From NCBI RefSeq assembly GCF_023555415.1, contig NZ_JAKRYL010000008.1, positions 1 through 64,000 on the forward strand: DNA of 64,000 nucleotides. The letters are read 5' to 3'. A program made the position numbers and the translations under genes. This document shows positions 9,249 through 17,671 of this stretch, one piece after another. This DNA comes from Halalkalibacter alkaliphilus (GTDB lineage: Bacteria; Bacillota; Bacilli; Bacillales; Bacillaceae_D). Each line of letters opens with the position of its first letter. Position 1 is the first letter of the stretch. The notes under the pieces are model-generated. The model searched no databases and was not told the DNA's origin. It saw only the letters and a program-made list of their open reading frames with translations.

Positions 9249-9281
9249 CTTCATATTTTCTACATAAATGAACGATAGAAT
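9249..9281 (+). promoter_or_regulatory. Copy of the shared promoter element before the TVP38-family gene
   Basis: CTTCATATTTTCTACATAAA with -10 TAGAAT at 9276-9281, the same spacing as the other copies. The leader to the start codon is about 105 bp. Confidence 0.55.
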
Positions 9282-9387
9282 GATAGTTCTTGATCAGAGT
9301 AACAATACAAGAAAAATTAAGCGTCAGGGTCTATGGAGATCTCATAAAAATACAAGATCATTATGAAGACAAATAGAGGAGGGGAAA

Positions 9388-9945
9388 ATGGAAGATCGGC
9401 TTATATATTACTTTCAAGAGTATGAACACTTTGCAATCTTAATTAGTATTGGAATTAGTATTATTGTTGCAGTATTAGGAGTTATTCCAAGTTTCTTTGT
9501 GACTGCAGCGAATCTTATCTTTTTCGGGTTCTGGATGGGGACATTTATTTCTTTTGTTGGAGAGTCGCTCGGAGCCATCATAGCATTTTATTTGTATCGA
9601 AAAGGGTTTAAACAATTTTCTCAGAAGCCATTGGACAAGTACCCGAAATTAAAACGGTTAGTACATTTAAAAGGAAAAGATGCCTTTTATTTAATTTTAT
9701 CCCTTCGCCTTCTTCCTTTTGTTCCTTCAGGTCTGGTTACTCTTGCTGGAGCCATTGGGAGTGTTTCATTTATCACTTTTGCTATTGCAAGCTCAATAGG
9801 TAAAATACCTGCGCTTTTGATTGAAGCGTATTCGGTTTATCAGATTACTCAATTTGAGTGGCAAGGAAAAATGATCCTTAGCATTGCAGCGATTTATTTA
9901 ATTTTTGTTGTTTGGAAAAAAAGGAAGCAACCCACTTCTGTATAA
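9388..9945 (+). CDS. TVP38/TMEM64 (VTT domain) family membrane protein
   Basis: 185 aa with about five hydrophobic segments and the family signature region: FFGFWMGTFISFVGESLGAIIAFYLYRKG, and SLRLLPFVPSGLVTLAGAIG (both interrupted by normal loops). VTT/DedA-related proteins act in membrane homeostasis and lipid-carrier movement; the substrate here is unknown. A strong ribosome binding site (GAGGAGGGG) precedes ATG 9388. The shared promoter element upstream places it in the proposed regulon. Confidence 0.87.
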   Translation: MEDRLIYYFQEYEHFAILISIGISIIVAVLGVIPSFFVTAANLIFFGFWMGTFISFVGESLGAIIAFYLYRKGFKQFSQKPLDKYPKLKRLVHLKGKDAFYLILSLRLLPFVPSGLVTLAGAIGSVSFITFAIASSIGKIPALLIEAYSVYQITQFEWQGKMILSIAAIYLIFVVWKKRKQPTSV

Positions 9946-10033
9946 TGAGTCACTTACTAATAAAGCTTAAGACCTGAAATCTCGCTAAGTTGTAATTGCA
10001 GTAATAACACAGAAAGGATAGGTATTTTATTAA

Positions 10034-10867
10034 ATGAGGTATTTTTACATTGCTGCACTAGCAGTCGTATTTGTAATCTTAATTGTAATTTATAAAGAAA
10101 ATTCACTATTAACAAATTCTACAAAAGAAGAAAATAAAGAAATGTTATTAAGTGACTACTTATCAACAGACGACGGAAAAATGAAGAATAAGAACGGTGA
10201 TATAGATAGTGCTCCAATAAAAAATAGTATCGATAAAGGCGAACAATCCCAAGAAGATCTTGCTAAAGATAAACCATGGGAATCTTACACGGAAGAGCAA
10301 TTAGATGATGTTCTTTTATTGGTAAATAAAGAGCGAAATTTACCAAAAGACTATGTACCTTCGGATTTAGTTGAGCCCAATGTACCTTTTCCATTTATAG
10401 AGGATCTGCCTCAACGGTTAATGCGCCAAGAAGCAGCGGAAGCACTTGAAGACTTATTTGAAAAAGCCAATGATGATAACTTAAATCTTTATGCTCAATC
10501 CGGGTATCGCTCTTACGAACGACAGGAGAGTATTTTTGCATATTATGTTGAGAGAAGCGGAGAAGAAAAGGCAAGTCAAGTAAGTGCGAATGCTGGACAT
10601 AGTGAGCACCAAACTGGTCTAGCAATGGATGTTACTAGTCCGGAAGTGAACTTTCAATTAGTTACCTCATTTGAAGATACGCCTGAGGGGCAATGGATTA
10701 AGGAAAATGCTGCGCAGTTTGGTTTTATAATACGTTATCCAAAAGATAAAGAAAAAATTACAGGTTATCAATACGAGCCATGGCATCTTCGGTTTGTAGG
10801 CAAAGAGCCAGCCAAAGTAATTTATGAACAGGGGTTAACGTTAGAAGAATACTTAGGATTTGAGTAA
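10034..10867 (+). CDS. D-alanyl-D-alanine carboxypeptidase, VanY/LAS family
   Basis: A membrane-anchored or secreted Zn peptidase that trims D-Ala from peptidoglycan stem peptides. An N-terminal hydrophobic segment (about 4-20) is followed by an acidic linker and a LAS-type catalytic domain with SGYRSYERQ, the zinc motif HSEHQTGLAMDV, and EPWHLRFVG carrying the catalytic Glu and third zinc His. 277 aa resembles B. subtilis YodJ. The upstream sequence GAAAGGATAGG gives a moderate ribosome binding site. It lies in the envelope part of the copper island. Confidence 0.9.
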   Translation: MRYFYIAALAVVFVILIVIYKENSLLTNSTKEENKEMLLSDYLSTDDGKMKNKNGDIDSAPIKNSIDKGEQSQEDLAKDKPWESYTEEQLDDVLLLVNKERNLPKDYVPSDLVEPNVPFPFIEDLPQRLMRQEAAEALEDLFEKANDDNLNLYAQSGYRSYERQESIFAYYVERSGEEKASQVSANAGHSEHQTGLAMDVTSPEVNFQLVTSFEDTPEGQWIKENAAQFGFIIRYPKDKEKITGYQYEPWHLRFVGKEPAKVIYEQGLTLEEYLGFE

Positions 10868-10916
10868 GATACGAAGAGTAAATTTTAATTAAAGTAAATA
10901 CTAATATTTTTTTTCT

Positions 10917-10939
10917 AAGCTCCCTTCTCAAGGGGGCTT
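10917..10939 (+). terminator. Hairpin after the VanY-like gene
   Basis: AAGCTCCCTT pairs with AAGGGGGCTT (one G-U) in a compact hairpin; the T run after it is weak. Confidence 0.55.
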
Positions 10940-11081
10940 ATTTACGTTTTGGTGTCATGATAATAATTAAAATTTTGAACAAATTTCCTATAATACTTCT
11001 GCCTTGTGTGACTTGGTAATATTTACTAGATTTGTGTAGAGTGGTCTATTAAATAATAAGAAAGAAGGGAGGAGATGTAAA

Positions 11082-11429
11082 ATGACCAATTTGATTGATT
11101 CAACTATACAACAACATCAGGCCTGTATTGATGCTTGCAACAAATGTATGCAAGCATGCGAAGAATGTTTGTCATCATGTCTAAAAGAGCCTGATGTACA
11201 AGCTAGAACTCACTGTATCAGTATGTTAAGAGACTGCGCAGATATTTGTTCAATGGCATCTCAATGGATGTCTCGTGGGAGTATGTTTGCAAAACAATTT
11301 TGTGAAATGTGTGCTATGATCTGCGAAGCCTGTGCTACTGACTGTGAGAAGTTCCAAGACGCTCATTGCCAGGAATGTGCTACTTACTGCCGCAAGTGTG
11401 CAGAAGAATGCCGTAAAATGGGAGCTTAA
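11082..11429 (+). CDS. csp: Four-helix-bundle copper storage protein (Csp family)
   Basis: 115 aa with 19 cysteines spaced as CxxxC pairs along helices (DACNKCMQACEECLSSC, CEMCAMICEACATDC), the pattern of Csp copper storage proteins, whose bundle interior binds many Cu(I) ions. No signal peptide is visible, so it resembles the cytosolic Csp3/YhjQ branch of Bacillus. AAGGGAGGAG precedes ATG 11082. The MFS gene follows after 66 bp. Predicted role: buffering cytosolic Cu(I) next to CopZ/CopA. Confidence 0.93.
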   Translation: MTNLIDSTIQQHQACIDACNKCMQACEECLSSCLKEPDVQARTHCISMLRDCADICSMASQWMSRGSMFAKQFCEMCAMICEACATDCEKFQDAHCQECATYCRKCAEECRKMGA

Positions 11430-11495
11430 AATCGAGCAAAAGCAGGTGATCAAGGTTGCCTGTTTTTGTTCAATACCTGTTAAAGAAGGGATCAA

Positions 11496-12824
11496 ATGAT
11501 TATACAAGACATTAAAAAATTAGACCGTGCCATGCTGATTTTATTATTAGGAGTCTTGCTTTCACATCTAGGAACATACTTAGTGATTCCTATGTTACCG
11601 ATTATGTTAAAAATAGATGCAGCATTATCTCTAGCGCAAGTAGGAATGGTATTGGCAACGAATGCCATATCATTTCAATTTGGGAGTTTACTCGGAGGAT
11701 TTTTGGCAGATCGTATTGGAAGAAGGTTCATTATTGGATTAGGAGCGATGATTGGTGCAGCTGGATTAATCGGTTTTGGGCTCTTTAATGTATTTGGATT
11801 GTTACTTGTAGCCTCACTGATTACAGGTCTTGGCAATGGATTGAACGCTCCATCAACCAAGGCGGCCATTGCGGCATTGGCATCAGAAGAAACGCAAACG
11901 ACAGCCTTTTCGATGCGTGGGATTGCCGCTAATATCGGAACAGCAGCAGCTGGACTTATTATCTTCTTTGTTGTGACAGGATCCTCTAAGTTGATTTTTT
12001 GGATTGCGGGGATTATTTATGTGGCACTCGCATTAAAGAGTTGGTTTTTCCTTCCGAAAAATTGTGGAGATGCAAATTGTCCTGTTATCCCATCGGGTGC
12101 ATATAAGGAAGTGTTTAAGAATAAACCTTTTATTGTGTTTGGTGTAGTTAGTGTTATTATTTGGGCTTTATATGCTCAGTTGGCTTTGACCCTTCCAATA
12201 CGGGCAACGGAGGTCTTGCCCGATCCAAGTAATGTGGCCCTAATTTGGACGATCAATAGTGGGATTGTCATTTTGGCTCAAAACGTGATGACAGGAAAAG
12301 TTATTCAGAGGTTACATCCGTTAACCGCACTTGCATTCGGGATGTTATTTATCGGGTTTGGAGTCGGTTCTCTTTACTTTGCTACATCGTTTTTTCACCT
12401 TGTGTTAAGTGGTGCCATCTTTGTTTTAGGTGAAATGCTTATCTTACCAACTATTGATAGTACAATTTCACAGTTATCGACAGCTGGATTGATCGGTCTC
12501 TTCTTTGGATTGGCGAATGTGATGTCAGGCTTAGGTGAAGCTGGTGGAAACTTTATTGGTGGTCAATTACTTCAAATCGGAACAGAAGTTAGTTATTTGC
12601 CGTGGGTCGTGTATGCAGCAACAGGGGTAGCGTTATTCTTGGTTGTTCTATTACTCAAAAAGTGGCAGCCGCTTGAACAATTATTACAAAAGGCAGCGAC
12701 ACAAGATGATAAGCCGAGACACGCACCAAGAGTTCAACCGGGACCTACGAAAAACCGCTCTCATCCGTTTAGTGGTTGGGAACAAGAAGTATTTTTCAGA
12801 AAAAAAAGTCATCCCCAGAGATAG
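11496..12824 (+). CDS. MFS transporter, 12 TM, with Cys-containing central loop
   Basis: Major facilitator superfamily: the motif A loop GGFLADRIGRR lies between TM2 and TM3, and twelve hydrophobic segments are visible. The central cytoplasmic loop has PKNCGDANCPV, a CX4C that could sense or bind metal. The last about 40 residues (from QDDKPRHAPRV) are atypical and reach into the start of the decayed gene downstream, so the original C-terminus may have been altered by a frameshift. It follows the Csp gene, so a role in metal or metallophore handling is plausible but not shown. Start ATG 11496 has AAAGAAGGG upstream. Confidence 0.8.
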   Translation: MIIQDIKKLDRAMLILLLGVLLSHLGTYLVIPMLPIMLKIDAALSLAQVGMVLATNAISFQFGSLLGGFLADRIGRRFIIGLGAMIGAAGLIGFGLFNVFGLLLVASLITGLGNGLNAPSTKAAIAALASEETQTTAFSMRGIAANIGTAAAGLIIFFVVTGSSKLIFWIAGIIYVALALKSWFFLPKNCGDANCPVIPSGAYKEVFKNKPFIVFGVVSVIIWALYAQLALTLPIRATEVLPDPSNVALIWTINSGIVILAQNVMTGKVIQRLHPLTALAFGMLFIGFGVGSLYFATSFFHLVLSGAIFVLGEMLILPTIDSTISQLSTAGLIGLFFGLANVMSGLGEAGGNFIGGQLLQIGTEVSYLPWVVYAATGVALFLVVLLLKKWQPLEQLLQKAATQDDKPRHAPRVQPGPTKNRSHPFSGWEQEVFFRKKSHPQR

Positions 12825-12839
12825 GCGAATAATCAAATG

Positions 12840-13464
12840 GAACAACATCATTAGCATCATGAATTGCAATATCATATGTACAGGGGTGCAGACGAAAACG
12901 ATATCATCACAACCATTACGTATCAAGATTCTATTTTGAAAATTCATTTAGAAGATCGGGAAGGAAATTCACCAGAGTTTTTACCAACACATGAGAAATA
13001 TATGCACCTGATCGTAGTTAGTGATGATTTGCAAGAGTTTTATCATTTACATCCTGAACAAATTGATTTGTATACGTATGAAGTAACGCTTCCTCTTCGT
13101 GATCTTACATCATATAAGGCTTTTGTTGATATAAATTCGAAAGGGAAACATTATCTAATTGAACCGAATGCAATAAAGGGCAATATACTTTAACATACTA
13201 ATATGAATCTAATTCCTAACAAAAAAAGATAAAGGAGATTAATGGGAAGCAAGTTGAAATGACTCAATCGGAGAAGATGTTACATTTCATTTCGATTTCA
13301 AAGGTGAGAAACCTGAACCTTAACGAGGGGCTCTTGGACATGTAGTAATTATTGATGATGAAGTAAAGCAATTTATTCGTGTGCATCCTAATACTATGGG
13401 TTGAGTTTAAATTTGCAGATCAAATAATTGCTTTTCCTTTCTGGATAGAAGTAAAGGAAAAGTA
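12840..13464 (+). pseudogene. Decayed two-domain metal-island protein (YtkA-like)
   Basis: An intact-looking frame at 12864-13193 (TTG start) encodes HEKYMHLIVVSDDLQEFYHLHP, typical of extracytoplasmic proteins found with copper genes. A second related domain follows in broken frames: DVTFHFDFKGEKPEP, then after a shift GALGHVVIIDDEVKQFIRVHPNTMG, then stops at about 13402, and finally ADQIIAFPFWIEVKEK ending at 13464. An in-frame stop at 12852 follows MEQHH and precedes HHELQYH, so the N-terminus is also damaged and no signal peptide remains. The N-terminal 109-aa piece might still be made. Confidence 0.75.
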
Positions 13465-13972
13465 AAAGTAAAAGCATGAAATATCAAATCACACCTATCA
13501 GAGACTTGAATCTCAAAAATTCTTGTCTTTTTATTTTTGCTTTTAATTCTACAAAGGCTAATGTAAATATTAAACAAATACTAAACAATCTAGTGATTGG
13601 ATAGAATTAAAAATAATAATCAGCAATGAATTAATAATTGTCTCCATGTACAATATTTGGTTTCTTTTTTGAATCGAAGTTAAATATGAACACAACTTTG
13701 AAAAAGCAGCAATCACTCATAGATAGCTAGGAATAAATCAGATGAGGAGGTTTTTGAATATGTTTACTGTATTGTTTGAACTTCTCTAATTTCAAACGAT
13801 GTAATACAGATAACGACTTTTTTATTACAGATAATTATATAGAAACTATGAAGAAAGCAAGGTAATATATTGAACAAAAAATACTTATTATTTGCTTTTG
13901 TGATTGGAATCACATTTGTCCTAAACCCCCTCCTTTTATACTTACATTTATAAAGATCTAGGAGGGAAATAG
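13465..13972. other. Intergenic region with possible 27-residue membrane peptide
   Basis: 508 bp with no clear gene. A TTG-started frame at 13870-13953 would encode a 27-residue hydrophobic peptide (MNKKYLLFAFVIGITFVLN, then PLLLYLHL), ending just before the YVTN gene; its ribosome binding site is weak. A GAGGAGG at 13743 precedes a frame of only ten codons. Confidence 0.35.
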
Positions 13973-15121
13973 ATGAAAAGAAAAATTTGCTTCATACTTA
14001 TGATTTTGACGTTTTTACTTTTGCTTGCTGCTTGTGGACAGAACGCTGAAAGCATGATGACTAACGAAGAAAATGCTAATGCAGAAAACAAGTTAAACGA
14101 TGATATGGAAGAAACAGTAAAAGAAGTGGACGAAGGGGATAATGATTTCGAAGAAGAGTACAATGTTGTAGTCGGAAATGAAAAGGATGGGACTATGTCT
14201 GTCATTTACTATCCAGAAGAAAGGCAAGAGCTTGTTTACCTTGATGGGGAAGCACATAATCTAGAAGTCAATGTTGAGTCTCAATTAATTTGGGTAACCA
14301 TTAATCCGCCACATGGCGATAATGAAGATGAGGAACATAGTCATAGCCATGAAAATGATGGTAACGAAGAAGAAGATAAGGTAAAACAAGAAAAGGTTGT
14401 AGCATATGATATAAACACACTAGAAAAAGTCGAAGAACATCAGGTAGGGAGCCACCCTGCTCATGTAACGGCCACAGAGAATGGTGAGATCGTTGTCGTA
14501 ACTAATTCAGGTGATAATTCTGTCACGGTTATTAATAGAAAGACAGATGAAGTTGTTAATGTAGAAGTGGGAGAATATCCGCATGGAGTAAGGATATCAC
14601 CCGATCAGCAATATGCTTATATAGCGAATATGCAAAGTGCTGATGTTAGCATTATTGACTTACAATTGAATGAAGAAGTTAATCGAGTACATGTAGGAGA
14701 GGGTGCTGTTCAAACTGGATTTTCCCATGACGGAAAGTATGCCTTTGTTGGATTGCATGTTGATAACCAACTAGCTGTTATTGATACTTCATCACAAGAA
14801 GTAATCAAACACATTAATGTTGGAGTAGGTCCGGTACAAATGTTTGCTAGTTACAATAATCAATATGTCATTGTTGCAAATCAAGGAAGTGAAGAGAACC
14901 CATCAGATACGATCTCTATTATAGGACTTGATACATTAGAAGTTGAAAAGGAGCTTTCCTTAGGAAAAGGGGCACATGGTATCGTTATTTCTAAGGATAG
15001 CAAATATGCCTTTGTAACAAATATGTTTGAAGATACGGTTTCCGTTGTTGATTTAAAAAAGTTAGAAGAAGTTAAACGATTAGATGTAGGGGAATACCCT
15101 AATGGAATTTCTATAAACTAG
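13973..15121 (+). CDS. YVTN-type beta-propeller lipoprotein
   Basis: A lipoprotein signal (MKRKICFILM...LLAAC) puts the lipidated Cys at residue 21. After an acidic linker, residues about 60-382 contain repeats of about 42 residues of the YVTN/NHL-like kind (VVVTNSGDNSVTVINRKT, AYIANMQSADVSIIDL, AFVTNMFEDTVSVVDL), predicting a seven-bladed propeller outside the membrane. One inter-blade loop carries a His/Asp/Glu-rich insertion (HGDNEDEEHSHSHENDGNEE), a likely metal-binding stretch. GGAGGG precedes ATG 13973 and a terminator follows. The context suggests copper or envelope stress; the exact role is unknown. Confidence 0.88.
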   Translation: MKRKICFILMILTFLLLLAACGQNAESMMTNEENANAENKLNDDMEETVKEVDEGDNDFEEEYNVVVGNEKDGTMSVIYYPEERQELVYLDGEAHNLEVNVESQLIWVTINPPHGDNEDEEHSHSHENDGNEEEDKVKQEKVVAYDINTLEKVEEHQVGSHPAHVTATENGEIVVVTNSGDNSVTVINRKTDEVVNVEVGEYPHGVRISPDQQYAYIANMQSADVSIIDLQLNEEVNRVHVGEGAVQTGFSHDGKYAFVGLHVDNQLAVIDTSSQEVIKHINVGVGPVQMFASYNNQYVIVANQGSEENPSDTISIIGLDTLEVEKELSLGKGAHGIVISKDSKYAFVTNMFEDTVSVVDLKKLEEVKRLDVGEYPNGISIN

Positions 15122-15128
15122 AGGAATA

Positions 15129-15166
15129 GCCTTAAGAAGTTGTAGGTAAACTTTTTAAGGCTTTTG
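15129..15166 (+). terminator. Terminator after the YVTN lipoprotein gene
   Basis: GCCTTAAGAAGTT pairs with AACTTTTTAAGGC (one G-U) and is followed by TTTT. Confidence 0.8.
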
Positions 15167-15171
15167 CATTG

Positions 15172-15435
15172 TTAAATTGTTAATATATATGGCCCCCTAA
15201 ATTCGGCTGCCAGCGCAAAAGCAGGCTTTACAATGGTTCCCGTTTTCTTACTAGAGAATTTGTCTGACAGTTCTTGAGAAGCTATTTCTATACCTTTAAT
15301 AGAACCTCTAATAAATAACACCTCGACGATAATCCTTTCTTCGAGGTTCTTCTTGCTTACTATACAATTTTCATTGTCACATGAAAGAATTTTTTCTCGG
15401 TGCTTGTCGAAAAAATCTATATAAATTTCGCATTT
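15172..15435 (-). pseudogene. Possible gene remnant, no start codon
   Basis: An 87-codon stop-free frame on minus with protein-like composition (FFDKHREKILSCDNENC, then LEERIIVEVLFIRGSIKG and TIVKPAFALAAEFRGPYI). It has no ATG or ribosome binding site at its 5' end, which runs up to the promoter element of the next gene. No family recognised. It could be a truncated gene or a chance open frame. Confidence 0.3.
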
Positions 15436-15447
15436 TTAAAATTTTTT

Positions 15448-15480
15448 CTTCATAGTTTCATCACAATTCTTCGTTACAAT
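15448..15480 (+). promoter_or_regulatory. Copy of the shared promoter element before the CcdA-like gene
   Basis: CTTCATAGTTTCATCACAAT with -10 TACAAT at 15475-15480. This copy and that at 16398 are the closest pair. The 5' leader to ATG 15597 is about 110 bp. Confidence 0.6.
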
Positions 15481-15596
15481 TGCAAAATATTGAATCATTT
15501 TTATCAATTCTTACGGCAGTAATTAAGTGAAAAAGTGAAAATTCTATTAAGGAAGCTTCATGAAATTGTTGTTTACTATAAAGCGAGGTTCGTAAT

Positions 15597-16331
15597 ATGT
15601 ATGATGTATTTAATTCTATTAGCAGATTATTATATGATCCTTTGATTCAACTAACGTATGGTTTTGAACATATTCCGATATTAGCAGCACTTGTTATAGG
15701 AATTCTAGCAGCCGCTGCTCCGTGTCAATTTACCGGAAATGTAGGAGCCATTACACTCTATGGGAATCGGTCTATCCAAAAAGCTATTCCATGGTCAGAA
15801 GTCATATTCTTTCAACTTGGGAAAGTAGTTGTTTTTTCGGGGTTAGGATTACTAGTGTGGATATTAGGTTCTGAATTTCAACAAGAACTAATTGGTTATC
15901 TTCCATGGATACGTAAAATACTTGGGCCCATTTTTATCGTAATCGGTCTTTATTTAGTTGGACTCATCACATGGAAATGGTCTATCGGTCTAAAACAAAA
16001 AGAAGCTGGTGATAAAAGAAGAGGCAAATGGGGGGCATTTCTTTTAGGAAGTAGTTTTTCATTAGGGTTCTGTCCAACCATGTTCTCAATCTTTTTCTTT
16101 TTGCTAATGCCGCTAACCCTTTCTACTTCATACGGATTTATTTTACCAACTGTGTTTTCGTTTGGTACATCGATTCCTTTGTTCATTACGATGTATCTCA
16201 TCTGGACTTTTGGATTAAACGGGACACTTTTGAAAAAAGGAAGAAACATCGGAAAATGGATCCAGCGAGTTGCAGGTTTTTTTCTGATCATCCTTGGGAT
16301 TTTAGATACGATAACTTATTGGGGGATTTAA
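15597..16331 (+). CDS. CcdA/DsbD-like six-TM membrane protein
   Basis: 244 aa with six hydrophobic segments arranged as two repeats, each with one membrane Cys: AAAAPCQFTGN (about residue 43) and LGFCPTMFSIFF (about 160). This is the layout of the CcdA/DsbD transmembrane domain, which passes reducing equivalents across the membrane; related UreH/TauE-like proteins sit near copper genes. GAGGT precedes ATG 15597. The shared promoter element places it in the proposed regulon. Whether it reduces thiols or handles Cu(I) cannot be decided from sequence. Confidence 0.75.
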   Translation: MYDVFNSISRLLYDPLIQLTYGFEHIPILAALVIGILAAAAPCQFTGNVGAITLYGNRSIQKAIPWSEVIFFQLGKVVVFSGLGLLVWILGSEFQQELIGYLPWIRKILGPIFIVIGLYLVGLITWKWSIGLKQKEAGDKRRGKWGAFLLGSSFSLGFCPTMFSIFFFLLMPLTLSTSYGFILPTVFSFGTSIPLFITMYLIWTFGLNGTLLKKGRNIGKWIQRVAGFFLIILGILDTITYWGI

Positions 16332-16397
16332 GAAAGTATGTGCATTTTTTAAACCATGATCTTAACCTAAAAGAAAAGTTTATTTGAGGTTTTTTCT

Positions 16398-16430
16398 TCA
16401 AAATTTCAACACATTTATCCTTTACAATAT
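16398..16430 (+). promoter_or_regulatory. Copy of the shared promoter element before the third microprotein
   Basis: CTTCAAAATTTCAACACATT with -10 TACAAT at 16425-16430; only about 30 bp separate it from ATG 16461. Confidence 0.6.
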
Positions 16431-16460
16431 AAGTAGTTTAAAAATAAGGAGGTATTGTCT

Positions 16461-16667
16461 ATGGAAAATTTAACTTACTATCTTCCACTATTATTATGTC
16501 CTTTAATGTTAGTGATGTTATTTTTCTTTATGAAAAGAATGTCTGATGGAAATAACAATAATAAGAGTGAACCGAATGCAAATGATTTACAAAAAGACAT
16601 GAATCACTTAATGGAGCAAAATCAAAAATTGATGAAAGAAATTGATACTTTAAAAAGGTCACCATAA
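16461..16667 (+). CDS. Small membrane/coiled-coil protein (third paralogue)
   Basis: ATG 16461 is chosen because AAGGAGG (16446-16452) is ideally spaced; an in-frame TTG lies six bases upstream. 68 aa: a Met/Leu-rich transmembrane segment (about 4-26) and a coiled-coil tail (LQKDMNHLMEQNQKLMKEI) that matches the tail of the 8568 product. No domain name recognised. It is followed at once by a second tiny membrane protein. Confidence 0.75.
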   Translation: MENLTYYLPLLLCPLMLVMLFFFMKRMSDGNNNNKSEPNANDLQKDMNHLMEQNQKLMKEIDTLKRSP

Positions 16668-16682
16668 CGGAGGGGATTAGGT

Positions 16683-16844
16683 TTGAAGGAATTATCAATT
16701 TTTGTTCCGATCATACTTATATTCTTACTAATAATTGCGATGATGATTCACTCTTATGCTAATATCAAAAGAAATCCAGAAGTTTTTAAACTATGGATTA
16801 ACAAACCGGAAGATCCCTTTGGTAAACGGGAAAAAAGAACCTGA
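16683..16844 (+). CDS. 53-residue single-TM protein
   Basis: TTG 16683 with CGGAGGGGAT 7 bp upstream and 15 bp after the preceding stop. The product has one transmembrane helix (VPIILIFLLIIAMMIHSY) and a basic tail (NIKRNPEVFKLWINKPEDP). The excellent ribosome binding site and the position in the same operon support it. No family recognised. Confidence 0.65.
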   Translation: MKELSIFVPIILIFLLIIAMMIHSYANIKRNPEVFKLWINKPEDPFGKREKRT

Positions 16845-16879
16845 TATTGTTGAAAGAATTTTATCGTAAGATCAATCAG

Positions 16880-16911
16880 TGGAGGAGACTTTTAATTGAG
16901 TACCTCCATTT
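16880..16911 (+). terminator. Terminator after the 53-residue gene
   Basis: TGGAGG / CCTCCA stem with a 17-nt loop, followed by TTTTC and further T-rich sequence. Confidence 0.6.
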
Positions 16912-16975
16912 TCTTCTTTTCAAGTAGATTTGTGAGTATAAGATTATATTCTTTTATAAGAGAAGAGGCAAAAAC

Positions 16976-17671
16976 ATGAATACTAAAATTCTAATTGTTG
17001 ATGACGAATGGAATATGAGAAATTTAATCCTAATTCATTTATCCAAGCAAGGTTTTCACATAGTGGAAGCTATTAATGGGAAAGAAGCACTTAAAGAAAT
17101 GAAATGTCATTCATTTCAACTTGTTATTTTGGATGTTATGATGCCAGAGATGGATGGGTGGGAAGTGTGTGAAGAAATTCGAAAAGAAAATTTGTCTATA
17201 CCTATTTTAATGTTAACAGCTAGGACGGATACCACAGACAAGGTGAAAGGACTCGATATTGGTGCGGATGATTATTTAACAAAACCGTTCAAACCAGAAG
17301 AACTTATTGCGCGGGTGAATGCATTATTAAGAAGATCCGTAATAAATCAAACAACGCAAACAAAACAACTCCACTTCCACGAGCTGAAAATGGATGTGGA
17401 TGATCATAAAGTTTTTGTTCAAGACAATCCCGTTCATTTAACCCCTAAAGAATTTGAGTTATTAAAATTTTTACTATTAAATCCTAAGCAAGTGTTTAAC
17501 CGAGACCAGTTACTTTTGAAAATTTGGGGAGTGGATTTTCTCGGAGATGAAAGAACGGTTGATTCTCACATAAAAAGTATTCGTTTAAAATTAAAGAAAG
17601 AAGGGCTGAGTTTTACTATCATCGAAACGGTTTGGGGTGTTGGCTATAAGTTGAAGGAAATAGACACATGA
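16976..17671 (+). CDS. OmpR/PhoB-family response regulator (second)
   Basis: Receiver domain with VDDE, phosphoacceptor Asp53 in ILDVMMPEMDG and KPFKPEEL; the C-terminal winged helix has LTPKEFELLKFLL, VDSHIKSIRLKL and WGVGYKL. The ribosome binding site is AGAGGC-type before ATG 16976. It overlaps the kinase by ATGA. No copy of the shared element is visible immediately upstream, unlike the first regulator. Confidence 0.92.
   Translation: MNTKILIVDDEWNMRNLILIHLSKQGFHIVEAINGKEALKEMKCHSFQLVILDVMMPEMDGWEVCEEIRKENLSIPILMLTARTDTTDKVKGLDIGADDYLTKPFKPEELIARVNALLRRSVINQTTQTKQLHFHELKMDVDDHKVFVQDNPVHLTPKEFELLKFLLLNPKQVFNRDQLLLKIWGVDFLGDERTVDSHIKSIRLKLKKEGLSFTIIETVWGVGYKLKEIDT

Larger units (their letters stand above)
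9066..9387. other. Intergenic region with terminator and promoter element
   Basis: It contains the terminator at 9165-9192 and the promoter element at 9249-9281, listed separately. No reading frame is convincing. Confidence 0.6.

Noticed and set aside
12643-12939. Plus frame overlapping the end of the MFS gene
   Set aside because: It is an alternate frame of the MFS C-terminus and the decayed gene; no start signal.
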